Shown here: piece by piece, positions 34,353 to 42,645 of the stretch | How positions within the stretch are numbered: position 1 is the stretch's first letter | Layout: each line of letters begins with the position of its first letter | DNA from: Polaribacter glomeratus | Lineage (GTDB): Bacteria > Bacteroidota > Bacteroidia > Flavobacteriales > Flavobacteriaceae | Direction: 5' to 3' | DNA: 64,000 bases | Assembly: GCF_002954665.1 (NCBI RefSeq) | Contig: NZ_MSCM01000002.1 | Span: 197,520-261,519, forward strand | The notes under the pieces: model-generated | Told to the model about the DNA's origin: nothing | The model's database searches: none | Seen by the model: the letters and a program-made list of their open reading frames with translations, nothing else | Program-made: the position numbers and the translations under genes

Positions 34353-34397
34353 TAAAAATATATTTATATCTAAAAATAAAATATGATATTTATCATA
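34353..34397 (-). promoter_or_regulatory. nap operon promoter with an FNR/Crp-type palindrome
   Basis: TATGATATTTATCATA (34382-34397) is a perfect palindrome with 7-bp arms. Its core TGAT-N4-ATCA equals the FNR consensus except for the outermost base pair. On the minus strand the -7-like TATTTTTA (34360-34353) differs from TAnnTTTG by one base. The palindrome centre lies roughly 42 bases before the expected start, a class II activator position. The rest of the 34331-34585 gap shows only the divergent CNNM promoter. Confidence 0.55.
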
Positions 34398-34560
34398 AAA
34401 AATAAATTTAAAGCGTTACAACAGCGTCTATTTAAGTAGAACACTCCAGTAAACACAACCAATTTGATCATATTTTGTAATTTTAATACACAACAAATAG
34501 TTGTTTTCAGCTACTACTTTTCAAACCAAAGAAAGAGTAGTTAAGGCCTTTTTATTTGCG

Positions 34561-34568
34561 TATTTTTG
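34561..34568 (+). promoter_or_regulatory. Promoter -7 element (TATTTTTG) of the CNNM gene
   Basis: Matches TAnnTTTG and lies 17 bases before the ATG, giving a very short leader. No clear -33 box is seen. Confidence 0.45.
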
Positions 34569-34585
34569 CAAACTAAATTCATGTA

Positions 34586-35701
34586 ATGACCTTATTAATT
34601 ATTTACGCTACCATATCTATTTTCTTTTCATTTTTATGCTCAATTCTAGAAGCCGTTTTACTAAGCATAACCCCAACATTTATCAACCTTAAAAAGAAAG
34701 AAGGGCTAGAGTTTGCAACAGATTTAGAAACCTTAAAAAAAGATGTTGACAAGCCACTAATTGCCATTTTAACAATTAATACAATTGCGCATACTGTTGG
34801 GGCAATATTGGTTGGTGTGCAGGCAAAAGTTGCCTACGCAGAAATGTATGGAACTTCTGTTAAAACCATTCTTGGACTAAAAATTACAGAGGATGTTATG
34901 GTTGGTATTGTATCTACCGTCATGACTATTTTAATCTTAGTAGCATCCGAAATTATCCCTAAAACTATTGGCGCAACGTATTGGAAACAACTAGCAAGTT
35001 TCACTGCTAAAACATTAAAAATATTAATTTTCCCTTTAAAATGGACTGGTTTTTTATGGGTGTTACAATTAACCACAAAGCTAATTGGCGGCAAAGGTCA
35101 TGGAAGTATTTTAAACAGAGAAAGCTTTTTGGTGATGACAGAAATGGCAGAAAAGGATGGTGTTTTTCATGAAAATGAAAGTAAAGTTATCAGAAATTTA
35201 TTAGGTTTTAATGAGATTAAAGTTAGTGATGTAATGACACCTAGATCTGTTTTAGAAATTGCTGATGAAAGCCAAACCATACAGTCTTTTTACAACGAAC
35301 ATAAAAATTTACGCTTTTCTAGAATTCCTGTTTTTGCTGAAAATCCTGATGAAATTACTGGTTATTTTTTAAAGGATAATTTATTGGAAGCAATTATCAA
35401 CGGACAAGGAAATGAAAGTTTGGCGAGCATCCGAAGAAATATTTTAATTACGGAAAGGGAATTATCGATTCCAGATTTGTTTGATAAATTAATACAAGAA
35501 AAAGAACATATTGCCCTAGTAGTTGATGAATATGGCTCTGTTAGCGGAATCGTTTCTCAAGAAGATGTAATTGAAACACTGTTAGGTTTAGAAATTATGG
35601 ACGAAAGTGATTCTGTGGCTGATATGCAACAATTAGCAAGAAAATCTTGGAAAAACAGAGCTAAAAAAATGGGGATTGTTGAAGAAAAAAAAGAGGAATA
35701 A
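34586..35701 (+). CDS. CNNM/CorC-type transporter (DUF21 plus CBS pair)
   Basis: 371 residues. An N-terminal DUF21/CNNM membrane domain (about 1-165) with four hydrophobic segments begins directly at the ATG. A paired CBS module follows (about 195-330: VSDVMTPRSVLEI ... ALVVDEYGSVSGIVSQEDVIETLLG). Relatives export or exchange Mg2+ and were once called hemolysin C. The C-terminal corC_HlyC domain seen in longer family members is missing or very short. It is divergent from the nap operon. Substrate is inferred from family. Confidence 0.87.
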   Translation: MTLLIIYATISIFFSFLCSILEAVLLSITPTFINLKKKEGLEFATDLETLKKDVDKPLIAILTINTIAHTVGAILVGVQAKVAYAEMYGTSVKTILGLKITEDVMVGIVSTVMTILILVASEIIPKTIGATYWKQLASFTAKTLKILIFPLKWTGFLWVLQLTTKLIGGKGHGSILNRESFLVMTEMAEKDGVFHENESKVIRNLLGFNEIKVSDVMTPRSVLEIADESQTIQSFYNEHKNLRFSRIPVFAENPDEITGYFLKDNLLEAIINGQGNESLASIRRNILITERELSIPDLFDKLIQEKEHIALVVDEYGSVSGIVSQEDVIETLLGLEIMDESDSVADMQQLARKSWKNRAKKMGIVEEKKEE

Positions 35702-35780
35702 AAATTATTCCTCTCGTTTTATTTAATATACTCCATTAATCTGCTTTACTTATTACATTAAAATGGTATAATTATTTTTA

Positions 35781-36803
35781 TTACCAATTAATTTGAGTTT
35801 TAAGATAAGGCCCATGTTGAAGAAGAAAAGTTGAAGAAGGTGCCGATTGAAAATATTCGTTATCAATTGGGTCTTTTGATTCTCCAGCTGTTAACAAAGC
35901 ATAAAATCTAAAATTATATCCACCAGAGAATCCAAATGATAATTTTTTATCACTCTCTTTATAAATACAAGAAACTCCAATTCTTGTATCCGAAGAAATA
36001 CCAAAACCCCAAGTTGAATTTCTATTTGACGAGATAAAACCATTAGGATCTGCATATAAATTATCATATTGGCCATTTCCTAATCCATTTCTAACAATGT
36101 CCTCTAATTCATCTTTAGCAAAATCACTAGCTTGCATGGTTACTATTCCTGCTAAATTTGATGAAGAAAAATCTAATTTTACCTTACCAGTATCCATTGT
36201 ACTTGCTAATCTGCTATACATCATATCTATTTTTTGATGAAATGCATAAAAATTAACTTTTGCAAAAGGATCTACATAGGTTATTTCTATAATATTTGTT
36301 AACCCAACAGTAGACTGTAATGGCATAGTCATAGATGTTATACCTAACCCATATTGGCTTATGTAATATTCATTAAAGTCTGTAGGGGTTTTAAAAATAG
36401 TAAAGCTTCTAAATTTATTAGAAAAATCTCCAACAGGAACATCTAAAGTATTACCATTAAGATCTAGCGAAGAATTCTGTAAACTACCTTGTAAATTTCC
36501 TGTCTCATAAGAAAATTCGAGGTATTTAATCCCTACTCTTAAAGCTGTATTAATGAGTTTGTCATTTTCTTGATTAAAATTAACAAACCCTCCTATTCTT
36601 AACCAACTTAAAACACTTACACTTCCTTCAAAAGTTGTAAATAAAGTTGGTATACCTTTAATATCTGGTTTTGGGTCTTGAGCAGTTACAGGTTGAAAAC
36701 TTGGGGTTAAATACTTTGTGCTTGCACTGAAATAATTAGTTCTTTGAGAAAAAATGTTTGTTTGTAAACAAACTAAGAAAATTATAATTACAGTTTTTTT
36801 CAT
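35781..36803 (-). CDS. Exported beta-rich protein of the six-gene operon (gene 6)
   Basis: 340 residues that I cannot assign to a characterised family. Signal peptide KKTVIIIFLVCLQTNIFS is followed by strand-rich sequence with repeated aromatic-glycine alternation (LRIGGFVNFNQ, WGFGISSDTRIG, FGFSGGYNFRFYALL) and a C-terminus of YLKTQINW, ending in Trp. This points to an outer-membrane beta-barrel. It is the last gene of the unknown operon, 75 bases after the preceding stop codon, and is the only predicted barrel there. It may be the outer-membrane component, or a downstream gene with its own promoter. Confidence 0.72.
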   Translation of the reverse strand: MKKTVIIIFLVCLQTNIFSQRTNYFSASTKYLTPSFQPVTAQDPKPDIKGIPTLFTTFEGSVSVLSWLRIGGFVNFNQENDKLINTALRVGIKYLEFSYETGNLQGSLQNSSLDLNGNTLDVPVGDFSNKFRSFTIFKTPTDFNEYYISQYGLGITSMTMPLQSTVGLTNIIEITYVDPFAKVNFYAFHQKIDMMYSRLASTMDTGKVKLDFSSSNLAGIVTMQASDFAKDELEDIVRNGLGNGQYDNLYADPNGFISSNRNSTWGFGISSDTRIGVSCIYKESDKKLSFGFSGGYNFRFYALLTAGESKDPIDNEYFQSAPSSTFLLQHGPYLKTQINW

Positions 36804-36878
36804 TTTTATAAATTAAGTTATGCTTACTTCATTATAAACCTCTTAAAGAAGAGCCAAAATTGTTTGTTTTTTAAAATT

Positions 36879-37829
36879 TTACCACCATCTAGAAACATTA
36901 TATCCTCTGGCTCTAGCAAGACTAATTTTTTCTTGCATTTCAAGAGCTCTTAAATTATAATTAATAATGTTTTCTTGCTTTTTAAGCTCAAACTCCCATT
37001 TGCGGGTTGCATCTTTTTCTAAAGATTTATTAATTAAATCAAATATCCTTTTAGCATCTGCATAGCAAGAAGAAGCTGGATCTATTTCACTTAAAAATTC
37101 TCCTGCCTTTTTTGCGGCATCAAAATCTAAACCAAAATTCCATGCATTTTCTGCTTTTGTAATATAAATTTTACATTCACTATCAATCTTCCTTTTGTAA
37201 ATAGGTCTTAATTTATCCGAAGCCAAAGAATAACATTTAGAAGTTTCTTTCGGAATTGAATTTAAAACAGACAACGCATCATCATATTGATTTAAATTTG
37301 CATAGTTATCTGCTTCTTTTAAAATATTATTACAATTAGAATTAAAATAATCTACTATTTTACTTTTAGAATCTTCCAATAATTTTTTTAACTCCTTGTT
37401 GTTACTACCTATTCTTCTAATTGCAGAATTATATGCCTTTGTTTCATTTGTTCCTACACCTTTTACTTCAATAGAAGTGCTTCCATATTTTAAACCAGAA
37501 ACACCATCACCAACATAAAATGTAACATCTAAAACAAGCGCTACTTTTGGTGGCGCACCTGCAACAATATTTTTATTTACAACCGTAATATTGGGGGTTA
37601 AAATAAATCTACTATCAAAACCAATAGAACTAGAATACCCACTTGAAGTAATAATTTTATCTAATTTATTTTCTAAATTTACACGAGCAGATGAAGGCAA
37701 ATACTCAATTTGACTAGAAACATAGGGAGCAATTGCAATTAAATCTATGTCTTTTATTTTCTTTTGACTAAAAGTTGTTACGGTATATAATACGATAACA
37801 AAAATTATATTGAATCTTATAAATTTCAT
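36879..37829 (-). CDS. Exported protein, CsgG/FlgT-like N-domain plus Cys-bracketed helical repeats (gene 5)
   Basis: 316 residues from the ATG at 37829, seven bases after the stop of the gene before. Signal peptide KFIRFNIIFVIVLYTVTTFS. The N-terminal half (about 20-170) has the strand/helix pattern of CsgG/FlgT-type periplasmic domains (SSARVNLENKLDKIITSSG, RFILTPNITVVNK, VALVLDVTFYVGDGV, SIEVKGVGTNETKAY). The second half has two similar helical hairpins, each opening with a Cys and closing with a P-x-x-S/T-x-C-Y motif, which could form two disulfides. A charged helix ends the protein. Fold assignments are inference; function unknown. Confidence 0.72.
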   Translation of the reverse strand: MKFIRFNIIFVIVLYTVTTFSQKKIKDIDLIAIAPYVSSQIEYLPSSARVNLENKLDKIITSSGYSSSIGFDSRFILTPNITVVNKNIVAGAPPKVALVLDVTFYVGDGVSGLKYGSTSIEVKGVGTNETKAYNSAIRRIGSNNKELKKLLEDSKSKIVDYFNSNCNNILKEADNYANLNQYDDALSVLNSIPKETSKCYSLASDKLRPIYKRKIDSECKIYITKAENAWNFGLDFDAAKKAGEFLSEIDPASSCYADAKRIFDLINKSLEKDATRKWEFELKKQENIINYNLRALEMQEKISLARARGYNVSRWW

Positions 37830-37836
37830 AATTTTT

Positions 37837-38799
37837 TTATTTACTTCCAAGAATTAATGTTGCTTCACCCAATCCTCTAGTGGTTAATTTATTTTCTATA
37901 TTAAATTCTGTTCTTAAAAATTTACTTAGTTCATTTGCAAATCTTCTTGTATCCATAGCTCTTTGTCTGCCATTTCGTTCATAAAATAATGGTATTCTAA
38001 CTTGCTCAAAAACTAATATATTTTCGGTTGCTGTAGTTGTAGAAAATCTACCTTTAACTGAATTATCTGCAAACCAATCTTCAATTAAAAGCCCTAATTC
38101 TTCTTCACTTGACCCAAATAAAGATTCTAAATCATCTTCCCAATCATCCCATTTTTTTATTCTAATTGTTACTTCTCTGCCTAACGTAAACATTTGTTCA
38201 AAATGATCTTGAAGACTATTTGTAAAAGGATCGATATAAGACAGTATTGCTTCTTCTAGCATTATTGGCACTTCCGTTGAAAAAGAAGGCTTGCCTGTAC
38301 CAACCGCTGTTGCAATTTGCTTATTAGAATATGCATCTAAACCTTGTAAGTTAAATGTTACAGATTTTTTAGGTCCAACACTATTAAAAGACCAAGTTAA
38401 TTGAATAATAATATCTGCTTTTGCCTGATTTAACAATTGATCTACAGGACTTTCTGATAAATCACTTCCTCCTCCTTTAGAAGATCTTGCATTATCTATA
38501 GCGCTTGTAGCATTAATGTTTTTCATTACAGATTCTATATTTTTTAATGGAAACTCTCTCTGAGCCATTAACCCATTAATTTTACTAACAACCATTAGTA
38601 ATTCTGTATTTTCTTGAAAGGCTCTTTTGTAATCTGGAATAATTTCTTTTGATCCTTGGTTTTCAAATTCAAGAAAATATCCGTTTTTTATGCACCAATT
38701 ATCACTTGGCACCACCATTATAGTTGGCTTTTTTGCTTGAGAATAATTTGTTGAAACGTATAGAATCACCAAAAAAAATGTGAGAATAAATTTTTTCAT
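37837..38799 (-). CDS. Exported protein of the six-gene operon, possibly DUF6175 (gene 4)
   Basis: 320 residues. Signal peptide KKFILTFFLVILYVSTNYS, then PTIMVVPSDNWCIKNGYFLEF, which I associate with an uncharacterised Bacteroidota family (possibly DUF6175). A region at about 135-190 (KADIIIQLTWSFNSVGPKKSVTFNLQGLDAYSNKQIATAVGTG) resembles the nucleotide-free CsgG/LpoB-like fold of periplasmic assembly factors. Near the C-terminus is RRFANELSKFLRTEFNIENKL. It follows the lipoprotein gene by two bases, so cotranscription is very likely. No catalytic motif is seen. Confidence 0.75.
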   Translation of the reverse strand: MKKFILTFFLVILYVSTNYSQAKKPTIMVVPSDNWCIKNGYFLEFENQGSKEIIPDYKRAFQENTELLMVVSKINGLMAQREFPLKNIESVMKNINATSAIDNARSSKGGGSDLSESPVDQLLNQAKADIIIQLTWSFNSVGPKKSVTFNLQGLDAYSNKQIATAVGTGKPSFSTEVPIMLEEAILSYIDPFTNSLQDHFEQMFTLGREVTIRIKKWDDWEDDLESLFGSSEEELGLLIEDWFADNSVKGRFSTTTATENILVFEQVRIPLFYERNGRQRAMDTRRFANELSKFLRTEFNIENKLTTRGLGEATLILGSK

Positions 38800-38801
38800 T
38801 T

Positions 38802-39299
38802 TTATAAAATTATTTTGTTTTCTGATAAATATTCTTTTAAACCTACAACATCAATCGTTGTTAGTAATTCATAAGACTTTTGAACGCTAAATTCTATTTT
38901 GTCTTTTTTAAGATTCGAATACCAATTGGCATCTGGTCTTGAAACAAATTTGCCAAAATTGCCTCTTTTGGAATAAAATCCTTCAAAAAAAGCTTTGTGT
39001 TCTTCTTTTAAATTAGGGTTTGAAACTAAAGGATCTGTATTACAATTGAGTGCTCCTTTTTTAATCCCTTTAAAGATAATATCGTCTATTACCTTTGTTC
39101 TTGCATTTAAAACGGCGCTTTCTATATTAATACCAGAACCCCATGTTTTAACCACTAGAGAACCATCTAAATTTTTAGCAACACATTCTATTTCATAGCT
39201 GTAATAAGAAGATATTACATTTGTCTTTGAAATATCTTTAGACTTGCAACCTATTAAAATGAGCGCAAATACTGTAATTATTTTTAGTGTAGATTTCAT
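38802..39299 (-). CDS. Lipoprotein of the six-gene operon, paralogue of gene 2 (gene 3)
   Basis: 165 residues with a lipobox ALILIGC (Cys19), so anchored in an envelope membrane. The body (about 35-125) aligns with the protein of the gene before it: EIECVAKNLDGSLVVKTWG against EIKCEGVGTEGIYLIKVFS, then VIDDIIFKGIKKGALNC against AIRGVIFRGIPPGERGC, and NPNLKEEHKAFFEGF against DSNLEEQSNEYFKSF. The helix with repeated Ala (ESAVLNARTKV) recalls LPP20/FlgT-type domains. The pair probably arose by duplication and may form a heteromer, one partner lipidated and one free. Function unknown. Confidence 0.75.
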   Translation of the reverse strand: MKSTLKIITVFALILIGCKSKDISKTNVISSYYSYEIECVAKNLDGSLVVKTWGSGINIESAVLNARTKVIDDIIFKGIKKGALNCNTDPLVSNPNLKEEHKAFFEGFYSKRGNFGKFVSRPDANWYSNLKKDKIEFSVQKSYELLTTIDVVGLKEYLSENKIIL

Positions 39300-39310
39300 A
39301 TCTATATATT

Positions 39311-39850
39311 TTAAAATCCTGATGATAATTTTTTAATGATTCCTGCATCTTCTAATTCTTTTCTAAGCAAGTTTTTATTGACAGACACAACTACTCCTAT
39401 TTTATAAACTTTTCCTCTTAATCCAAATGCTTTCCCTTTCATAACAAACCTGTCTTCTGCTTTTACAGCACCTTCTGTGGTTAAATCAATAAATTTGGAA
39501 TACTTACCGCCAATAGCAAAAAAGGATTTAAAATACTCATTGCTTTGTTCTTCTAGATTTGAGTCTCTTACCATAGCAGGTTGCGCTACGCATCCTCTTT
39601 CTCCTGGAGGAATTCCTCTAAAAATAACGCCTCTAATTGCATTCATTTTGGCTTGTTCAACAGCTAAAAATCGATCTTTAGAATACGAAAAAACTTTAAT
39701 TAAATAGATTCCTTCGGTTCCAACTCCTTCGCATTTAATTTCAAATATTTTACTTAATTTCTCTTCAGCTATTTGCTTTTTGCTTTGCGAATAGGTGTTT
39801 ATACTTGATAGAATAAATAGTGATAGCAGTAGTTTTAATATATTTCTCAT
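39311..39850 (-). CDS. Exported protein of the six-gene operon, paralogue of gene 3 (gene 2)
   Basis: 179 residues with a signal peptide (RNILKLLLSLFILSSINTYS) but no lipobox. It has the same core as the next gene's lipoprotein, including paired cysteines (EIKC and GERGC) that could bridge, and an Ala-rich helix (FLAVEQAKMNAIRG) of the LPP20/FlgT kind. The C-terminus is basic and beta-rich (GLRGKVYKIGVVVSVNKNLLRKELEDAG). It lies six bases after gene 1 and 11 before gene 3. No enzyme motif. Periplasmic by prediction. Confidence 0.75.
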   Translation of the reverse strand: MRNILKLLLSLFILSSINTYSQSKKQIAEEKLSKIFEIKCEGVGTEGIYLIKVFSYSKDRFLAVEQAKMNAIRGVIFRGIPPGERGCVAQPAMVRDSNLEEQSNEYFKSFFAIGGKYSKFIDLTTEGAVKAEDRFVMKGKAFGLRGKVYKIGVVVSVNKNLLRKELEDAGIIKKLSSGF

Positions 39851-39856
39851 AATGGA

Positions 39857-42124
39857 TTAATTTATTTGTCTAATTAACATTCCGGATGCAAATACTCCTT
39901 TTTTCCCTTTAAAAACTGTGTATGGTAGTTTTGGTTTTTCTTCTTTATCTTTTTTAAACTTCGCAAAAAGGCCACCTTTTTTAGTTTCTGTGTTTTCTTC
40001 TGGTTGCTCTTCATCGGCTAAAAAAGTATTATCCCAAATCATACCCTTTTCTACTTTAATCTTACCAACTCTCTTGTAACTGGTATTTCCTTGATCATCT
40101 ATTACTTGTTCTAAAACTTCAAACTTATCACCAGATTCTAAATCTTCTTTTAAACCAATTTTAGCACTTATTGGATCACCTTTATACAAAGGCGTTTTAA
40201 CTCTAAACTCTTCATACGTTCTTTGCAGTTTTCCTATATTTTTATCATTTGCTTTTGTCGTTGAAATTTTTATTAAATCATCATTAGACTTTGCCGTAAA
40301 AATGGTGGATTGTAAATTACTTCTAGAAACCTCGCTACCAACATATTTTAATTTAAAGAACTTTGCTTTGTCAAAAGATTCCATTCTTTCTTTGGTATTG
40401 TTTTCTGTACTATTCCAGTAGTCTTCATAAAATTTATTAGCTGTTTTTTCATCCCAAACCAAACGATATAAATAACTTGTTGTTCTTACATAATATCCTT
40501 TACCTACAACGTCTGAAGCAAGGTTTGCACCATCAGCCAACATCGCAATATCGTCTGCACCCGCTAATGAGGCTACTGTTGAAACAATTTTAAAAAAACC
40601 ACCTCTTTTTTTGGCTTGGTTTGCCTTATTTGTATATTTAAAATCATATACAATAACAAAAGTATTGCCTATTAATTCTTCGCCAGCATCTTTTAAAAGC
40701 GCTTTACCTCTCTTAGAACCGTTTGCAATTCTTGCATTTAAATCCGAAGCATTGTATTGCCCTCTTTCTGCAATCAAATTCATGTCAAAATTTCCTTTTT
40801 CATCTCTATTAAACCATCTTGCAACAAGTTCTTTAGCCACATTATTTTTTTCTAAATAGCCTTGAATAAATTCTGTTTGATCTTTATCGCCACCTGTGCC
40901 ATCCATTAAATAAGGCCCAATATTATGGTCGTTAAATTTTTCTGATATTTCTGTATTTCCAAAAGCATTTTTTATAACAGAATTTCGTTCTCTATCTTCA
41001 TCATTAATCATTAATGTATACAAAGAACTTCTTCTGTATTTCAAAGTAGAAGTGGTGTTTTCTTCTACCAAGTCTTGCACATCAAACCGCTCGCCTTTCG
41101 GGCTTATAATTGATGAAATTGCAGATACACTTGAAGCAGATTTTTTTTCCTTCTTTAATTCGTTATAAATTTTAGATCGTAAATTATCTTCTGATGCATC
41201 AGAATCTGTAATATCAATTCCGTCTATTTGATCAATAATCTCTGCATTACTTGCATTCTCATCCTTATTAGCAGCTTTTGATTTGATTTCTCTTAGTGCG
41301 TTTTTATGCTTATTTTCTGATGGATAAAAACCTATTTCCTGTTTTAAAAAACTATTGCTAGCAGTTAAATAGTTGCTCAAATCAATATTATAAGAAGCTT
41401 TTTCTACGTAAACGGATGTTATTATTGTACTGTTTAACGAAGGTGTTTTACTAATACCTACATATTGTGTAGACGTTAAAACGCCATCAAACAATGTATA
41501 ATCTTTAAAATAAGTAACACTTTTTGTTTGTTCTGTTTCAAAAGAAGCACCAATTAATAAACCAGAAGATTTGCTATAATACTCATTTGTTTTGTATGAT
41601 TTGCCTCCGTAAATAGGCGCATTAAAAGTTAACATATAACATTCTTTACCATCAAAGTTTTTTTCTTGAACCGTTTTGGAATAACTTGAAAAATTAGAAA
41701 CTTGCGGAAATAAATGAATACTTTTTTTATAAAAAGCAACCATTTTACTGTCAAAATCATTTTTAATAACTCCTGGTATATCTGTGTATCCTTTTACACC
41801 GTCAAAAATAACTTTAGATGCTATTTTGTTTTTCTCACCAGCAACAACCATTACAACTTGTTGTTTGTTACCAATTATCGATAACATTTTTCCTTCTAGT
41901 TCATCTTTTGATTTACTAGTTTTAATTAAAGAATAAGAAGATTGATATAAAATTCTAGATTTTATACTTTTAATTTTGTCTAAACCACCAATTGCAGTAA
42001 TATATTTATCAAGTACTTGCTTGGTTGAAACCTTATTTTGAGTTTTTACCGTTAGTGCATTCTGTGAAAAAGTAAACTGACTTATAAAACAAAATAGTAG
42101 TAAAAATTTTAATTTTTTTTTCAT
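39857..42124 (-). CDS. Large exported protein of the six-gene operon (gene 1)
   Basis: 755 residues, first gene of the unknown operon. Signal peptide KKKLKFLLLFCFISQFTFS. Residues about 30-270 resemble a LolA/LolB-like domain of outer-membrane lipoprotein-sorting proteins (LDKYITAIGGLDKIKSIKS). A low-complexity charged linker (about 280-345) leads to a second, Bacteroidota-type region of unknown fold (RRSSLYTLMINDEDRERNS, then ELVARWFNRDEKGNFDM, DAGEELIGNTFVIVYDF). The C-terminus is Lys/Glu-rich before LPYTVFKGKKG. It could bind a lipid or act as a periplasmic scaffold; neither is shown. A 22-bp palindrome lies 58 bases upstream. Confidence 0.75.
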   Translation of the reverse strand: MKKKLKFLLLFCFISQFTFSQNALTVKTQNKVSTKQVLDKYITAIGGLDKIKSIKSRILYQSSYSLIKTSKSKDELEGKMLSIIGNKQQVVMVVAGEKNKIASKVIFDGVKGYTDIPGVIKNDFDSKMVAFYKKSIHLFPQVSNFSSYSKTVQEKNFDGKECYMLTFNAPIYGGKSYKTNEYYSKSSGLLIGASFETEQTKSVTYFKDYTLFDGVLTSTQYVGISKTPSLNSTIITSVYVEKASYNIDLSNYLTASNSFLKQEIGFYPSENKHKNALREIKSKAANKDENASNAEIIDQIDGIDITDSDASEDNLRSKIYNELKKEKKSASSVSAISSIISPKGERFDVQDLVEENTTSTLKYRRSSLYTLMINDEDRERNSVIKNAFGNTEISEKFNDHNIGPYLMDGTGGDKDQTEFIQGYLEKNNVAKELVARWFNRDEKGNFDMNLIAERGQYNASDLNARIANGSKRGKALLKDAGEELIGNTFVIVYDFKYTNKANQAKKRGGFFKIVSTVASLAGADDIAMLADGANLASDVVGKGYYVRTTSYLYRLVWDEKTANKFYEDYWNSTENNTKERMESFDKAKFFKLKYVGSEVSRSNLQSTIFTAKSNDDLIKISTTKANDKNIGKLQRTYEEFRVKTPLYKGDPISAKIGLKEDLESGDKFEVLEQVIDDQGNTSYKRVGKIKVEKGMIWDNTFLADEEQPEENTETKKGGLFAKFKKDKEEKPKLPYTVFKGKKGVFASGMLIRQIN

Positions 42125-42153
42125 GAGATTAAAGTTGAAGTATTTAGTGGATA

Positions 42154-42203
42154 TAAAACTATACTATACTTTCAACTTTTCATATACCTACCATTAGGTA
42201 TAT
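42154..42203 (-). promoter_or_regulatory. Promoter and 22-bp palindromic operator candidate of the six-gene operon
   Basis: ATATACCTA (42182-42190), spacer CCAT, TAGGTATAT (42195-42203): a perfect inverted repeat with 9-bp arms. On the minus strand a -7-like TAGTTTTA (42161-42154) follows. The palindrome centre is about 44 bases from the expected start, again an activator-like position. It contains TACCATTAGGTA, close to TACCATAGGGTA at 3615-3626 by the Crp-family gene. Confidence 0.5.
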
Positions 42204-42602
42204 TTTTTGTGACGAAAAAATGTAATTAACTATATTTTAGATGTTTATGTTATTTTTTTTGAAAACTATTTTAGTTTAGTGTTCTTAAACATGAGAATCT
42301 TAAAATATATTTTTAACGTTTAAATGCAAAAAAAGAGACTTTTTAAGTGTCTATTTTACAAGATTTATAACAAAAAACGATTTTTATTGATAAAAAAATA
42401 ACTAATGTATTTATTTCCATTTCTACCAAAAAATGAAATACAAAATAGTTCGTTTCTAGCTCTAGAAATACTCAAGAAAAGTTTTAAAATTAAGGCTGCA
42501 ACAATTAGAGATAAGTGCGGAAAGAATGCTTAGCTTTTTAAAGTTTAAAAAACTATGAGTATAAAATGTACATACATTTTATGAACGGTACTTAATTAAA
42601 AC
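42204..42602. other. A+T-rich intergenic region with one possible gene remnant
   Basis: About 400 bases between the six-gene operon's promoter and the hflX terminator. It holds no full gene. One 42-codon open stretch on the plus strand (42405-42533) could be a decayed gene and is listed separately. The remainder is very A+T-rich without clear structure. Confidence 0.6.
42405..42533 (+). pseudogene. Possible decayed fragment of a C39-peptidase-type exporter N-terminus
   Basis: A 42-codon frame begins MYLFPFLPKNEIQ and ends IRDKCGKNA. Its spacing of FPF and RDKCG resembles the start of C39 peptidase domains of bacteriocin exporters, but the catalytic Cys position is SS here and nothing follows. 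Resemblance by eye only; it could be chance. Confidence 0.2.
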
Positions 42603-42603
42603 A

Positions 42604-42633
42604 CCTACAAAGTCAAGAAAATGACCTTGTAGG
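42604..42633 (-). terminator. Terminator of hflX
   Basis: CCTACAAAGTCA (42604-42615) pairs with TGACCTTGTAGG (42622-42633) with one wobble pair and a six-base loop, directly after the hflX stop codon. Confidence 0.8.
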
Positions 42634-42645
42634 ATTATTAAATTA

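Noticed and set aside
34586..35701. Gliding protein GldE
   Set aside because: The DUF21 plus CBS layout is shared, but the short C-terminus and lack of a gldD neighbour do not support it over a general CNNM transporter.
35781..42124. Classical curli (csg) operon
   Set aside because: Only weak CsgG-like patterns are seen; there is no CsgA repeat protein, CsgE or CsgF, and the other genes do not fit.
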